The translations under genes and the position numbers were made by a program. Below the pieces are notes generated by a model. It was given only the letters and a program-made list of their open reading frames with translations. It searched no databases and was not told where the DNA came from. A stretch of DNA of 64,000 nt from the NCBI GenBank assembly GCA_030063045.1, contig JAQSEB010000078.1:192001-256000 (forward strand), in the 5' to 3' direction. This DNA is from Pratylenchus scribneri. Its lineage: Eukaryota > Nematoda > Chromadorea > Rhabditida > Pratylenchidae. This document shows positions 38,201 to 47,600 of this stretch, in pieces (positions within the stretch are counted from its first letter, which is position 1; each line of letters starts with the position of its first letter).

Positions 38201-41200
38201 GATCGAAGAATTTACGATTTTATTATCTTTTTCCACAATATAGGCCACACTGGCGTATGCTTTTGCCGAAGCATCCACAAAAATGTGTAAATCCATTTCG
38301 GATTTAGGATTTTTGACCGCTCTTCGCCTTATAATAAATTTTCCACAATCCAAAATTATTTCATTCCATTTGGCCAAATCCTCCTCTTCAATTTGATCAT
38401 CCCAACCGTATTTATTTTCTTTCCACAATCCTTGAAAAAATAATTTTCTGGGCAAATTTGCGGGGATTGTCAGTCCAGGTGGATCAAAAGTTTTGGCTGT
38501 GCCCTTGGCTACTTTCCTTTTTGTCCATTTAATTTCATTTTTTATTTCTTTTATTTCAATAATTATTGCATCCTTTTCCAAATCCCAGCCAATTCCCAAA
38601 ATTTTCACTGGGTTTTTTTGTTCTTTGTCTCCAAATTTTTCCATAATTATTTTATCATTGCTAACAAATTCATGTAAGACCATTTTTGCCTCTCCAAAGA
38701 TTTTTATTATTTCGTTGCATTTTTGGATGGCATCCGTTGTGTTTATTGCGCCAAATCCAGGGTTATCGGCATAAATGCCTTTTCGCAATTTTTGGGAAAA
38801 ATCCGTGCCATAGTTCGCTAAATGGAGGTCCGTCACTTCACCGAGCAATGATGGAGCGGCTATGATGCCGAAAGGCATGCATGTGAATCTCATCTCCACA
38901 ATGTTATCCAATGATGGGGGTTTTTTCGGGTCTTTAAACCATAAAAATCGTGTTAAATTTCGTTGATTTTCTTTTAATTTTATCTGATGGAATGCACTTT
39001 TTACGTCACAAAAAATTGCAATAACAAAATTCCGAAATCGGAGGATCATTCCACAAATGTCGGTTAACATTACCCGCCCCCGTAAAATAAAATCATTGAC
39101 GCATATTCCTTCTGCTGTTTTACAGCTGAAATCAAAAACTGGTCGAATTTTCCCTTTTTCTTGATTTATGACACAATGATGTGGAATATACATAATTTGG
39201 CCCGAATCATCAGTACATTTTTCAATAATTCCTTTTCCAATTTGTTCATTAAATGGGGCACAATATTTTTCCAAAAGCCCATTTTTATTTAATTTATTCC
39301 AAACCCCTTGAAGCCTTTTAAGGCAAATCCAAAAATTGTTTGAAATTTTTTCCGGTGGGTTTTTGATTGGCCATTCAATAACATATCGTCCATCGGCATC
39401 TCTTTTGACCGTATTCAAAAAATGATTATGAGCAAAAATGTCATTTTCTAATTGTTTAGGCTCACTAATTCCATATTCTTCAATTTCCCAAAATTTTTCC
39501 TGCTCAATCATTTGACATAAAATTGGTTCCGTTTCTGTTTTCCAAATGTGGCTTCTCCCAGTTAAAATTTTTCCAATTTTTGTTTCCAAAATTGAGAAGC
39601 CTGATTTTATTTTCGGCAATCCCAAAATTTCTGAATAAAAGTCGGAACCAATCAAAATTTCAGGCATAACCTCCAAAATATTTTCTTCACTGGTTATTTC
39701 ATCTTTCAAAAAATGTTTGAATGTTTTTGGGTCTGCCATTTTTAGTCTTTCAACCATTTGCCTTTTTTCAACACCTCTTGCAACAATATTTATCGCCTCA
39801 TTATTTTTTGACATAATTTGGAAAATATAAATTGGAGAATGAATAATAATTGTTTTATTGAAAAGGCCGCTTCCGCGGAATTGTTTTTCTCCAATAATGT
39901 GAAGGTCCAATTTCTTTGCGAGCACATTTAATATGAGGCTGATTTCACATCCAGAATCCAAAAAGATTGCCGTTTCTGATTTCTGTCCCATTGCATATGG
40001 ATTGCGGATTTGGGCCACGGTGACCTGCATTAATGTAATGTCTTTTTCCTTTCTCTTCTTCCCAATTAAATTGTTCATTAGGACATTTTCCAAACTTTTA
40101 TTCTCATTTTCCTCATTAATTTCTGTGGCCATGCACATTTTTTCATTCTTTATTTTATTGTGCTCTTTATAATTTTTCTTTTCATCTGCCACTTTTTTGG
40201 CTTTTTGACGACAAAAGGCTGAATTATGGCCATCTTTTTTGCATGTGAAACATTTAACATTCTTTTTGCATTCTTTTGAAATGTGGCCTTTTCCCAAACA
40301 TTTCAAACAAATTTTTAGTTCTTTTGCCTTGGCCAATCTTTCATCATTTGTTTTATATTTGGGGCATTTGTCCTCCCAATGTTCATCGCCACAAAATTTA
40401 CAATTTCTTTTTTGCATATTTGCTATTGTTTTATTTTCATACTTATTTGGGCCTTTCCATTGGCCCTTTTTGAATCCATTGTATTTATCATATTTTTCAA
40501 ATTTTCCATATTTCTTTTCATATTTTTCATTTCCAAAATCGAATTCGCGATGAACGCGGTAAATATCTTCTTCTAATTTTAGATAATCGTCTAAAAATTC
40601 CAAAATGCCTTTTGTTCCCAAATCTGGGGTGGCTTTCTTTCTTTCATAAATTTTTCGGAGGATATTTTGGGGGTATTTGCTTTCCACTTCAAAAATCAAT
40701 TGGGCATTTTCAATGTTTTCCCCCGCATTTTCCAATTGGTTAAGTATTGCCCGAATTTCCCGATGTGTTTTTTTGATTTCAGGCATAAAGTTGTTTGCTT
40801 TTTTCAATTTTCGTAAAGCACTATGCAAACTGTTTTTAATGTTTTGTGTGTCTCCAAATTGTTTTTTCAAAAGCTTCAAAACGGTTTGATAATTTTTTGC
40901 CTCAAGCGGATATGCTTCGACAATTTCCAAAGGTTCGCCCTTTAGGGCACTTTTTAGGTATTGCATTTTCCGCTTTTCTGGTATGTCTTGATCGTCAACT
41001 GCGGCCGAAAATTCTTCGAAAAAACTTGACCAACTTTTTAGGTCGCCCGAAAATTCAGGGAGTTTAATTTCAGGTAATTTCACATTTAAATTCTCCCTAA
41101 AGGCCATTCGGCTCATTTCAAATACTTCATTTTGGGCAGGAATTATTTTATCGAAAAATCTTTCATTTTTGTTCAAAACATCCATTACTCCTCTGCCCTT

Positions 41201-41509
41201 ATTCATAACTGTCAGAAATCCCGAATCGCCTGTGGCGAGTCCTCGGTAAATTGCCAATTCCGCCTCCCTTATTTCCCCTTTTAAATTTGCCAAAAATTTG
41301 CCATAATTTGTGTTTTGTTCATCCAAATCTTTTAGGGAATTTTTAATCTTTTCTCTTTGTTCAATGCATTTTTCTTTCAATTCATTTGCCTTTTTAACTT
41401 TATCCCCTTCACCTGCATCAATGGCAAAATCTATCTCGTTGGTGTCCATAATGAGCCCTTGGAGCCGATCGCGGAGTGACTTGATGGTGATTTGCAGGAC
41501 GTCCGCCAT
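32390..41509 (-). CDS. gag-pol-env: Gag-Pol-Env polyprotein of a BEL/Pao element
   Basis: One uninterrupted frame of 3039 codons from ATG at 41507-41509 to TGA at 32390-32392. An in-frame TGA at 41519-41521 limits the 5' end; the only earlier candidate is a GTG two codons upstream, so the ATG is preferred. Order, numbered from this Met: gag with a DUF1759-like segment (about 145-290) and three zinc knuckles (370-433); aspartic protease with D518-S-G; RT with D835 and the altered YADN box (913-916); RNase H with D1079, E1123, D1153, D1199; integrase with H1376, H1381, C1411, C1414 and D1447, D1510, E1551; an acidic, cysteine-rich and coiled-coil spacer (about 1746-2085); and a two-glycoprotein envelope (about 2086-3039). 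There is no stop or frameshift between pol and env, which is unusual; splicing or proteolysis could still separate them. Family assignment is by motif reading only. Confidence 0.93.
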   Translation of the reverse strand: MADVLQITIKSLRDRLQGLIMDTNEIDFAIDAGEGDKVKKANELKEKCIEQREKIKNSLKDLDEQNTNYGKFLANLKGEIREAELAIYRGLATGDSGFLTVMNKGRGVMDVLNKNERFFDKIIPAQNEVFEMSRMAFRENLNVKLPEIKLPEFSGDLKSWSSFFEEFSAAVDDQDIPEKRKMQYLKSALKGEPLEIVEAYPLEAKNYQTVLKLLKKQFGDTQNIKNSLHSALRKLKKANNFMPEIKKTHREIRAILNQLENAGENIENAQLIFEVESKYPQNILRKIYERKKATPDLGTKGILEFLDDYLKLEEDIYRVHREFDFGNEKYEKKYGKFEKYDKYNGFKKGQWKGPNKYENKTIANMQKRNCKFCGDEHWEDKCPKYKTNDERLAKAKELKICLKCLGKGHISKECKKNVKCFTCKKDGHNSAFCRQKAKKVADEKKNYKEHNKIKNEKMCMATEINEENENKSLENVLMNNLIGKKRKEKDITLMQVTVAQIRNPYAMGQKSETAIFLDSGCEISLILNVLAKKLDLHIIGEKQFRGSGLFNKTIIIHSPIYIFQIMSKNNEAINIVARGVEKRQMVERLKMADPKTFKHFLKDEITSEENILEVMPEILIGSDFYSEILGLPKIKSGFSILETKIGKILTGRSHIWKTETEPILCQMIEQEKFWEIEEYGISEPKQLENDIFAHNHFLNTVKRDADGRYVIEWPIKNPPEKISNNFWICLKRLQGVWNKLNKNGLLEKYCAPFNEQIGKGIIEKCTDDSGQIMYIPHHCVINQEKGKIRPVFDFSCKTAEGICVNDFILRGRVMLTDICGMILRFRNFVIAIFCDVKSAFHQIKLKENQRNLTRFLWFKDPKKPPSLDNIVEMRFTCMPFGIIAAPSLLGEVTDLHLANYGTDFSQKLRKGIYADNPGFGAINTTDAIQKCNEIIKIFGEAKMVLHEFVSNDKIIMEKFGDKEQKNPVKILGIGWDLEKDAIIIEIKEIKNEIKWTKRKVAKGTAKTFDPPGLTIPANLPRKLFFQGLWKENKYGWDDQIEEEDLAKWNEIILDCGKFIIRRRAVKNPKSEMDLHIFVDASAKAYASVAYIVEKDNKIVNSSIVYAKGRLAPIKSKLTIPRLELMAAVSGCKMLEFIKKEIDLKIGNYYIWSDSKVVLSWILISNVDKLPKFVKNRVWEMRKDMKIKWKYVPTDLNPADLASRGCSCAELKANLIWWEGPNFLKFDESEWPKAPELIKNEKEWDKKLEEINMDMLVNEIIDIKIRNEWPKLVNISVATCKAIKIFGQKIKYETEFMMDLQNTKNAIEIRKLAEILLISQDQYKYPPSEKEIQNLFMEKTKYGIWTCPGRLGNSGQKAQIFIAYESPLAEIICNEAHLRTLHSGLRQSLTELRKTFWIPLGRKKMKMTINKCLYCRKAKLEPIAFPKMPSLPEERAKISIPFTNCGMDYAGPFEVKNFKGEIMKIWIEIFTCMATRFTHLELIPDLTAKSCINALRRFIAEYGKPKYLISDNGTQYRLTYKVVNEIEKKMELEKIRWTFIPSVSPWFGGFYEAMVKIMKKALKAAVGRKFLFFEELRTILPEVKLVMNTRPLTYVYENVEESLEILRPIDLMFPKRNEKIIDLDNLEIDEFKLKETQRDELIKNWKNANDMLNYFCKKWEKEYLNELKERADRHRQKIAKKNYLPQIGEIVLVHQENAPKFSWNLGKIVELIKSKDGLIRAAKVKCKGKILTRAIVLLYPLELRAETHVKDEENKQNTKHPMKLRERKNVKNYKEYSDDEDLKFGAFVLDNPPSDSDEEIWVINETNEDNSVQEENPQHECIYCAQMREEVAISSTEDEEEIFSESESGVYWCTCPCGLGSGKSTPCECRCKETSHCLCKSQKRKKRNKNCKEMLEKIKKDSDDEPEPEPIELGSEKLEVVVMCPLVFERSRPRQNPPDEYLEEGVFDISRPRQNSSRKQRPRRNCLFCGELHFERECKKFTPNEKIEFCVKKVGESDEKINNLRQLLENNNKELTAVKLEFMNVVEEIKKFENKLAKVEEEAGSAKWGMLRMKNELFSKESGLSDGDEYPRPKNKQKYKKNSSKKSKSSTVLAVASAILMIIFFLINPIGASPCAKNENNLKFRHLDECVSSGLIINEREDGSLCWAKIECNGTHLRREFTAKGYCGPKCQCPQWTDQCTFYDGPAVRNSSKENEKTMEILKNLKPNYCSLEATEECNKVANWKEFNQIELFDGEKFLVKEINLEIEDVNKDGFECIGEGLATGSPKYCAEHTCSEKGTKFCYFPRKELSFLLTPDGRIPIKAWGKAKLKVFDFKMKKLECPCQLECTKEGAQLKSEIKLGGIEICSGECFYIAHPEKIENITMPQEKIISGFEATAKIFKEGEMIKEMGIKCKARDICEIITCRFCLNYLKNPHCFPELAMFLFGIVFYLAMNTIYMIGKIIIWILKILNIIGRAKINFILWTARKIRKLKKKSRKVDLMDELAREVVPVEEELESWASKISPLNPINRSPVGTKYAMFAIILFVYSFGMATGLTTLSANEENCIIKKNGERDCLFDHVLEISLTAEEQEIQIMMTDNRGKIAGGIQLNVPRVDLICPKNWKFFSRTVNIEVTSAKSCDDAGSCKNQKCSKLKLDEKIKELKVGNDYPGITQCMETPGGWGVGCFYFTPACLFYRIFMTPAESEILEVFNCPTIWERLIKVNVSIIKNGEQNATKLIELAPGEKQNFKELEITAKEISVPNIPLLATTFVTDGKRCATLDLEMENNLKKLKCKSKKEAMEFANCTVDVQSCNCHPADGTVKCLCPEVSSGGQIFKEDNVLPFNHNGLMIKNENEKVVASPDFTSATLQLKISGMKLKTEVEMNTCKISNVNLTGCYECEKGAQLDIICETDFGKSLANIVCPSAKLLTTCSPKGTKKIHSVHFSAAQIDEECEVFCGSTSTKFELKGTLAFPEMKDESEWKMAVGPVNLINEFKGFDFKNLLKYLLDPKQLIIWLATILGMFAVFYCSAPIILRLLLRLLMTPFVPRSVVTDVHSKIV
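35255..36274 (-). other. Spacer between integrase and envelope: acidic, Cys-rich, extra zinc knuckle, coiled coil
   Basis: Residues about 1746-2085, not a standard pol or env domain. It holds acidic stretches (SDDED, SSTEDEEE), a dense cysteine cluster at about 1852-1878 (eight Cys in 27 residues), a twice-used SRPRQN motif (about 1930 and 1949), a CX2CX3HX4C knuckle at C1965-C1968-H1972-C1977 that resembles the first gag knuckle, a predicted coiled coil (about 1997-2042) and a basic KKNSSKKSKS tail leading into a membrane segment. Nucleic-acid binding is an inference from the knuckle and basic patches. It could be the cytoplasmic N-terminal part of the envelope protein. Confidence 0.7.
36275..37747 (-). 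other. Integrase region with DUF5641-like tail
   Basis: Residues about 1255-1745. The HHCC zinc domain has H1376-X4-H1381 and C1411-X2-C1414. The DDE catalytic core has D1447 (in MDYAGPF), D1510 (in SDNGTQYR) and E1551 (in WFGGFYEAMVK). The C-terminal segment, PQIGEIVLVHQENAPKFSW to LLYPLEL (about 1684-1743), resembles the DUF5641 tail of BEL/Pao integrases. No key residue is missing. The flanking 5-bp target duplication shows that an active integrase made this insertion. Confidence 0.9.
37865..39472 (-). other. Reverse transcriptase and RNase H region
   Basis: Residues about 680-1215. RT blocks are visible: GKIRPVFDFS, CDVKSAFHQIKL (catalytic D835), MPFGIIAAPSLL, and YADNPGFG at 913-916. 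The last box normally carries two adjacent catalytic aspartates; here the second position is Asn (AAC codon), so polymerase activity is probably lost or reduced. RNase H follows with FVDASAKAYA (D1079), RLELMAA (E1123), WSDSKVVLSW (D1153) and NPADLASRG (D1199); all four metal-binding acidic residues are present. Confidence 0.88.
39545..40057 (-). other. Aspartic protease region
   Basis: Residues about 485-655, with the catalytic box FLDSGCEISLI (D518-S519-G520) and, about 100 residues later, EILIGSDFYSEIL, the pattern seen in DUF1758-type proteases of BEL/Pao elements. Such enzymes work as dimers and cut the polyprotein. The key residues look intact. Confidence 0.85.
40070..41509 (-). other. 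Gag region of the polyprotein
   Basis: Residues about 1-480. The N-terminal 130 residues are charged and helical (rich in K, E, L). Residues about 145-290, with LPEIKLPEFSGD and WSSFFEEF, resemble the DUF1759 segment of BEL/Pao gag proteins. A basic, Tyr/Gly-rich linker leads to three zinc knuckles: C370-C373-H377-C382 (CX2CX3HX4C), then C401-C404-H409-C414 and C420-C423-H428-C433 (both CX2CX4HX4C). Expected role is capsid assembly and RNA packaging. Confidence 0.85.
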
Positions 41510-41576
41510 AGCCACGCCTCACAAAAGTTCGTCGATTGCGTTGATGTTGTTGGCTAGTGCTGGGTCGTTGCCGATC
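41510..41576 (-). other. Leader between 5' LTR remnant and ATG
   Basis: Only 67 bp separate the LTR remnant from the ATG. No TGG-starting primer binding site is visible where one is expected next to the LTR. An in-frame TGA (41519-41521) precedes the start codon. Confidence 0.6.
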
Positions 41577-41686
41577 ATCAAATGTAAATGGAAAGGACAA
41601 AATTAATAAATGTGAATTAAATGTAAAAATCCAAAAATGTAAATATCAATCATCAAACAATCTTTGAATGAACATCGGTCACGACA
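41577..41686 (-). repeat. 5' LTR, truncated to its first 110 bp
   Basis: Identical to 32314-32423 over all 110 bp. It starts TGTCGTG at 41686 beside the GGAAC duplication, then switches to leader sequence after ATTTGAT. The missing 261 bp would include the rest of U3, R and U5, hence the likely transcription start. The intact outer end and target duplication suggest deletion after integration, although aberrant reverse transcription cannot be excluded. Confidence 0.88.
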
Positions 41687-41691
41687 GGAAC
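41687..41691. repeat. Target-site duplication GGAAC, right copy
   Basis: GGAAC follows the element's outer end CACGACA and matches 32048-32052. Satellite B continues in phase (GGAACAGTGTTCTGG). Confidence 0.92.
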
Positions 41692-44600
41692 AGTGTTCTG
41701 GCCTCGAAATTTCAAAGAAAAATATCATTATGATTTTTTAAAATTCATTTTAGCCTAAGGGAACAGTGTTCCTGCCGAGAAATTTCAAAGAAAAATATCA
41801 TTATGATTTTTTAAAATTCATTTTAGCCTTAGGAAACAGTGTTCTGGCCTCGAAATTTCAAAGAAAAATATCATTATGATTTTTTAAAATTCATTTTAGC
41901 CTAAGGGAACAGTGTTCCTGCCGAGAAATTTCAAAGAAAAATATCATTATGATTTTTTAAAATTCATTTTAGCATTAGGGAACAGTGTTCTGGCCTCGAA
42001 ATTTCAAAGAAAAATATTATTATGATTTTTTAAAATTCATTTTAGCCTAAGGGAACAGTGTTCTGGCCTCGAAATTTCAAAGAAAAATATCATTATGATT
42101 TTTTAAAATTCATTTTAGCCTAACAGAACACTGTTCCTGCCGAGAAATTTCAAAGAAAAATATCATTATGATTTTTTAAAATTCATTTTAGCCTAAGGGA
42201 ACAGTGTTCTGGCCGAGAAATTTCAAAGAAAAATATCATTATGATTTTTTAAAATTCATTTTAGCCTAACAGAACAGTGTTCCTGCCGAGAAATTTCAAA
42301 GAAAAATATCATTATGATTTTTTAAAATTCATTTTAGCCTTAGGGAACAGTGTTCTGGCCTCGAAATTTCAAAGAAAAATATCATTATGATTTTTTAAAA
42401 TTCATTTTAGCCTAAGGGAACAGTGTTCTGGCCTCGAAATTTCAAAGAAAAATATCATTATGATTTTTTAAAATTCATTTTAGCCTAAGGGAACAGTGTT
42501 CCTGCTGAGAGAAATTTCAAAGAAAAATATCGTTATGATTTTTTAAAATTCATTTTAGCCTAAGGGAACAGTGTTCCTGCCGAGAAATTTCAAAGAAAAA
42601 TATCATTATGATTTTTTAAAATCATTTTAGCCTAAGGGAACAGTGTTCTGGCCTAGAAATTTCAAAGAAAAATATCATTATGATTTTTTAAAATTCATTT
42701 TAACCTAAGGGAACAGTGTTCCTGCCGAGAAATTTCAAAGAAAAATATCATTATGATTTTTTAAAATTCATTTTAGCCTAAGGGAACAGTGTTCTGGCCT
42801 CGAAATTTCAAAGAAAAATATCATTATGATTTTTTAAAATTCATTTTAGCCTAAGGGAACAGTGTTCCTGCCGAGAAATTTCAAAGAAAAATATCATTAT
42901 GATTTTTTAAAATTCATTTTAGCCTAAGGGAACAGTGTTCCTGCCGAGAAATTTCAAACAAAAATATCATTATGATTTTTTAAAATCATTTTAGCCTAAG
43001 GGAACAGTGTTCTGGCCTCGAAATTTCAAAGAAAAATATCATTATGATTTTTTAAAATTCATTTTAGCCTAAGGGAACAGTGTTCCTGCCGAGAAATTTC
43101 AAAGAAAAATATCATTATGATTTTTTAAAATTCATTTTAGCCTAAGGGAACAGTGTTCTGGCCTCGAAATTTCAAAGAAAAATATCATTCTGATTTTTTA
43201 AAATTCATTTTAGCCTAACAGAACACTGTTCCTGCCGAGAAATTTCAAAGAAAAATATCATTATGATTTTTTAAAATTCATTTTAGCCTAGGGGAACAGT
43301 GTTCCTGCCGAGAAATTTCAAAGAAAAATATCATTATGATTTTTTAAAATCATTTTAGCCTAAGGGAACAGTGTTCTGGCCTCGAAATTTCAAAGAAAAA
43401 TATCATTATGATTTTTTAAAATTCATTTTAGCCTAAGGGAACAGTGTTCCTGCCGAGAAATTTCAAAGAAAAATATCATTATGATTTTTTAAAATTCATT
43501 TTAGCCTAAGGGAACAGTGTTATGGCCTCGAAATTTCAAAGAAAAATATCATTCTGATTTTATAAAATTCATTTTAGCCTAACAGAACACTGTTCCTGCC
43601 GAGAAATTTCAAAGAAAAATATCATTATGATTTTTTAAAATTCATTTTAGCCTTAGGAAACAGTGTTCTGGCCTCGAAATTTCAAAGAAAAATATCATTA
43701 TGATTTTTTAAAATTCATTTTAGCCTTAGGAAACAGTGTTCTGGCCTCGAAATTTCAAAGAAAAATATTATTATGATTTTTTAAAATTCATTTTAGCCTA
43801 AGGGAACAGTGTTCTGGCCTCGAAATTTCAAAGAAAAATATCATTATGATTTTTTAAAATTCATTTTAGCCTAAGGGAACAGTGTTCCTGCCGAGAAATT
43901 TCAAAGAAAAATATCATTATGATTTTTTAAAATTCATTTTAGCCTTAGGAAACAGTGTTCTGGCCTCGAAATTTCAAAGAAAAATATCATTATGATTTTT
44001 TAAAATTCATTTTAGCCTAAGGGAACAGTGTTCTTGCCGAGAAATTTCAAAGAAAAATATCATTATGATTTTTTAAAATTCATTTTAGCATTAGGGAACA
44101 GTGTTCTGGCCTCGAAATTTCAAAGAAAAATATTATTATGATTTTTTAAAATTCATTTTAGCCTAAGGGAACAGTGTTCTGGCCTCGAAATTTCAAAGAA
44201 AAATATCATTATGATTTTTTAAAATTCATTTTAGCCTAAGGGAACAGTGTTCCTGCCGAGAAATTTCAAAGAAAAATATCATTATGATTTTTTAAAATTC
44301 ATTTTAGCCTAAGGGAACAGTGTTCTGGCCTCGAAATTTCAAAGAAAAATATCATTCTGATTTTTTAAAATTCATTTTAGCCTAACAGAACACTGTTCCT
44401 GCCGAGAAATTTCAAAGAAAAATATCATTATGATTTTTTAAAATTCATTTTAGCCTAGGGGAACAGTGTTCCTGCCGAGAAATTTCAAAGAAAAATATCA
44501 TTATGATTTTTTAAAATCATTTTAGCCTAAGGGAACAGTGTTCTGGCCTCGAAATTTCAAAGAAAAATATCATTATGATTTTTTAAAATTCATTTTAGCC

Positions 44601-47600
44601 TAAGGGAACAGTGTTCCTGCCGAGAAATTTCAAAGAAAAATATCATTATGATTTTTTAAAATTCATTTTAGCCTAAGGGAACAGTGTTATGGCCTCGAAA
44701 TTTCAAAGAAAAATATCATTCTGATTTTATAAAATTCATTTTAGCCTAACAGAACACTGTTCCTGCCGAGAAATTTCAAAGAAAAATATCATTATGATTT
44801 TTTAAAATTCATTTTAGCCTTAGGAAACAGTGTTCTGGCCTCGAAATTTCAAAGAAAAATATCATTATGATTTTTTAAAATTCATTTTAGCCTTAGGAAA
44901 CAGTGTTCTGGCCTCGAAATTTCAAAGAAAAATATTATTATGATTTTTTAAAATTCATTTTAGCCTAAGGGAACAGTGTTCTGGCCTCGAAATTTCAAAG
45001 AAAAATATCATTATGATTTTTTTAAATTCATTTTAGCCTAAGGGAACAGTGTTCCTGCCGAGAAATTTCAAAGAAAAATATCATTATGATTTTTTAAAAT
45101 TCATTTTAGCCTTAGGAAACAGTGTTCTGGCCTCGAAATTTCAAAGAAAAATATCATTATGATTTTTTAAAATTCATTTTAGCCTAAGGGAACAGTGTTC
45201 TTGCCGAGAAATTTCAAAGAAAAATATCATTATGATTTTTTAAAATTCATTTTAGCATTAGGGAACAGTGTTCTGGCCTCGAAATTTCAAAGAAAAATAT
45301 TATTATGATTTTTTAAAATTCATTTTAGCCTAAGGGAACAGTGTTCTGGCCTCGAAATTTCAAAGAAAAATATCATTATGATTTTTTAAAATTCATTTTA
45401 GCCTAACAGAACACTGTTCCTGCCGAGAAATTTCAAAGAAAAATATCATTATGATTTTTTAAAATTCATTTTAGCCTAAGGGAACAGTGTTCTGGCCGAG
45501 AAATTTCAAAGAATAATATCATTATGATTTTTTAAAATTCATTTTAGCCTAACAGAACAGTGTTCCTGCCGAGAAATTTCAAAGAAAAATATCATTATGA
45601 TTTTTTAAAATTCATTTTAGCCTTAGGGAACAGTGTTCTGGCCTCGAAATTTCAAAGAAAAATATCATTATGATTTTTTAAAATTCATTTTAGCCTAAGG
45701 GAACAGTGTTCTGGCCTCGAAATTTCAAAGAAAAATATCATTATGATTTTTTAAAATTCATTTTAGCCTAAGGGAACAGTGTTCCTGCTGAGAGAAATTT
45801 CAAAGAAAAATATCGTTATGATTTTTTAAAATTCATTTTAGCCTAAGGGAACAGTGTTCCTGCCGAGAAATTTCAAAGAAAAATATCATTATGATTTTTT
45901 AAAATCATTTTAGCCTAAGGGAACAGTGTTCTGGCCTAGAAATTTCAAAGAAAAATATCATTATGATTTTTTAAAATTCATTTTAACCTAAGGGAACAGT
46001 GTTCCTGCCGAGAAATTTCAAAGAAAAATATCATTATGATTTTTTAAAATTCATTTTAGCCTAAGGGAACAGTGTTCTGGCCTCGAAATTTCAAAGAAAA
46101 ATATCATTATGATTTTTTAAAATTCATTTTAGCCTAAGGGAACAGTGTTCTGGCCTCGAAATTTCAAAGAAAAATATCATTATGATTTTTTAAAATTCAT
46201 TTTAGCCTAAGGGAACAGTGTTTTGGCCTCGAAATTTCAAAGAAAAATATCATTCTGATTTTATAAAATTCATTTTAGCCTAACAGAACACTGTTCCTGC
46301 CGAGAAATTTCAAAGAAAAATATCATTATGATTTTTTAAAATTCATTTTAGCCTAACAGAACACTGTTCCTGCCGAGAAATTTCAAAGAAAAATATCATT
46401 ATGATTTTATAAAATCATTTTAGCCTAAGGGAACAGTGTTCCTGCCGAGAAATTTCAAAGAAAAATATCATTATGATTTTTTAAAATTCATTTTAGCATT
46501 AGGGAACAGTGTTCTGGCCTCGAAATTTCAAAGAAAAATATTATTATGATTTTTTAAAATTCATTTTAGCCTAAGGGAACAGTGTTCTGGCCTCGAAATT
46601 TCAAAGAAAAATATCATTATGATTTTTTAAAATTCATTTTAGCCTAACAGAACACTGTTCCTGCCGAGAAATTTCAAAGAAAAATATCATTATGATTTTT
46701 TAAAATTCATTTTAGCCTAAGGGAACAGTGTTCTTGCCGAGAAATTTCAAAGAAAAATATCATTATGATTTTTTAAAATTCATTTTAGCCTAAGGGAACA
46801 GTGTTCTGGCCTCGAAATTTCAAAGAAAAATATCATTCTGATTTTTTAAAATTCATTTTAGCCTAACAGAACACTGTTCCTGCCGAGAAATTTCAAAGAA
46901 AAATATCATTATGATTTTTTAAAATTCATTTTAGCCTAAGGGAACAGTGTTCCTGCCGAGAAATTTCAAAGAAAAATATCATTCTGATTTTTTAAAATCA
47001 TTTTAGCCTAAGAGAACAGTGTTCTGGCCTCGAAATTTCAAAGAAAAATATCATTATGATTTTTTAAAATTCATTTTAGCCTAACAGAACACTGTTCCTG
47101 CCGAGAAATTTCAAAGAAAAATATCATTATGATTTTTTAAAATTCATTTTAGCCTAAGGGAACAGTGTTCTGGCCTCGAAATTTCAAAGAAAAATATCAT
47201 TATGATTTTTTAAAATTCATTTTAGCCTAACAGAACACTGTTCCTGCCGAGAAATTTCAAAGAAAAATATCATTATGATTTTTTAAAATTCATTTTAGCC
47301 TAAGGGAACAGTGTTCTGGCCTCGAAATTTCAAAGAAAAATATCATTATGATTTTTTAAAATTCATTTTAGCCTAAGGGAACAGTGTTCCTGCCGAGAAA
47401 TTTCAAAGAAAAATATCATTCTGATTTTTTAAAATCATTTTAGCCTAAGAGAACAGTGTTCTGGCCTCGAAATTTCAAAGAAAAATATCATTATGATTTT
47501 TTAAAATTCATTTTAGCCTAACAGAACACTGTTCCTGCCGAGAAATTTCAAAGAAAAATATCATTATGATTTTTTAAAATTCATTTTAGCCTAAGGGAAC

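Larger units (their letters stand above)
32053..41686 (-). mobile_element. BEL/Pao LTR retrotransposon (endogenous retrovirus-like) with envelope
   Basis: A 9634-bp insertion inside satellite B, transcribed on the minus strand. The ends are TG...CA in element sense (TGTCGTG...CAACA) and sit between GGAAC duplications. The order is truncated 5' LTR, 67-bp leader, one long gag-pol-env frame, full 3' LTR. Domain order protease-RT-RNase H-integrase, CX2CX3HX4C-type gag knuckles and a DUF5641-like integrase tail indicate BEL/Pao rather than Gypsy or Copia. The 110-bp stretch present in both LTRs is identical as far as I can read, so the insertion is probably young. Autonomous activity is doubtful: the 5' LTR has lost about 261 bp, no primer binding site is visible, and the RT active-site box is altered. 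Confidence 0.93.

Noticed and set aside
41418..41600. 60-codon minus-strand ORF over the leader and the start of gag
   Set aside because: It lacks an ATG start (TTG), overlaps the polyprotein in another frame and shows no recognisable domain.
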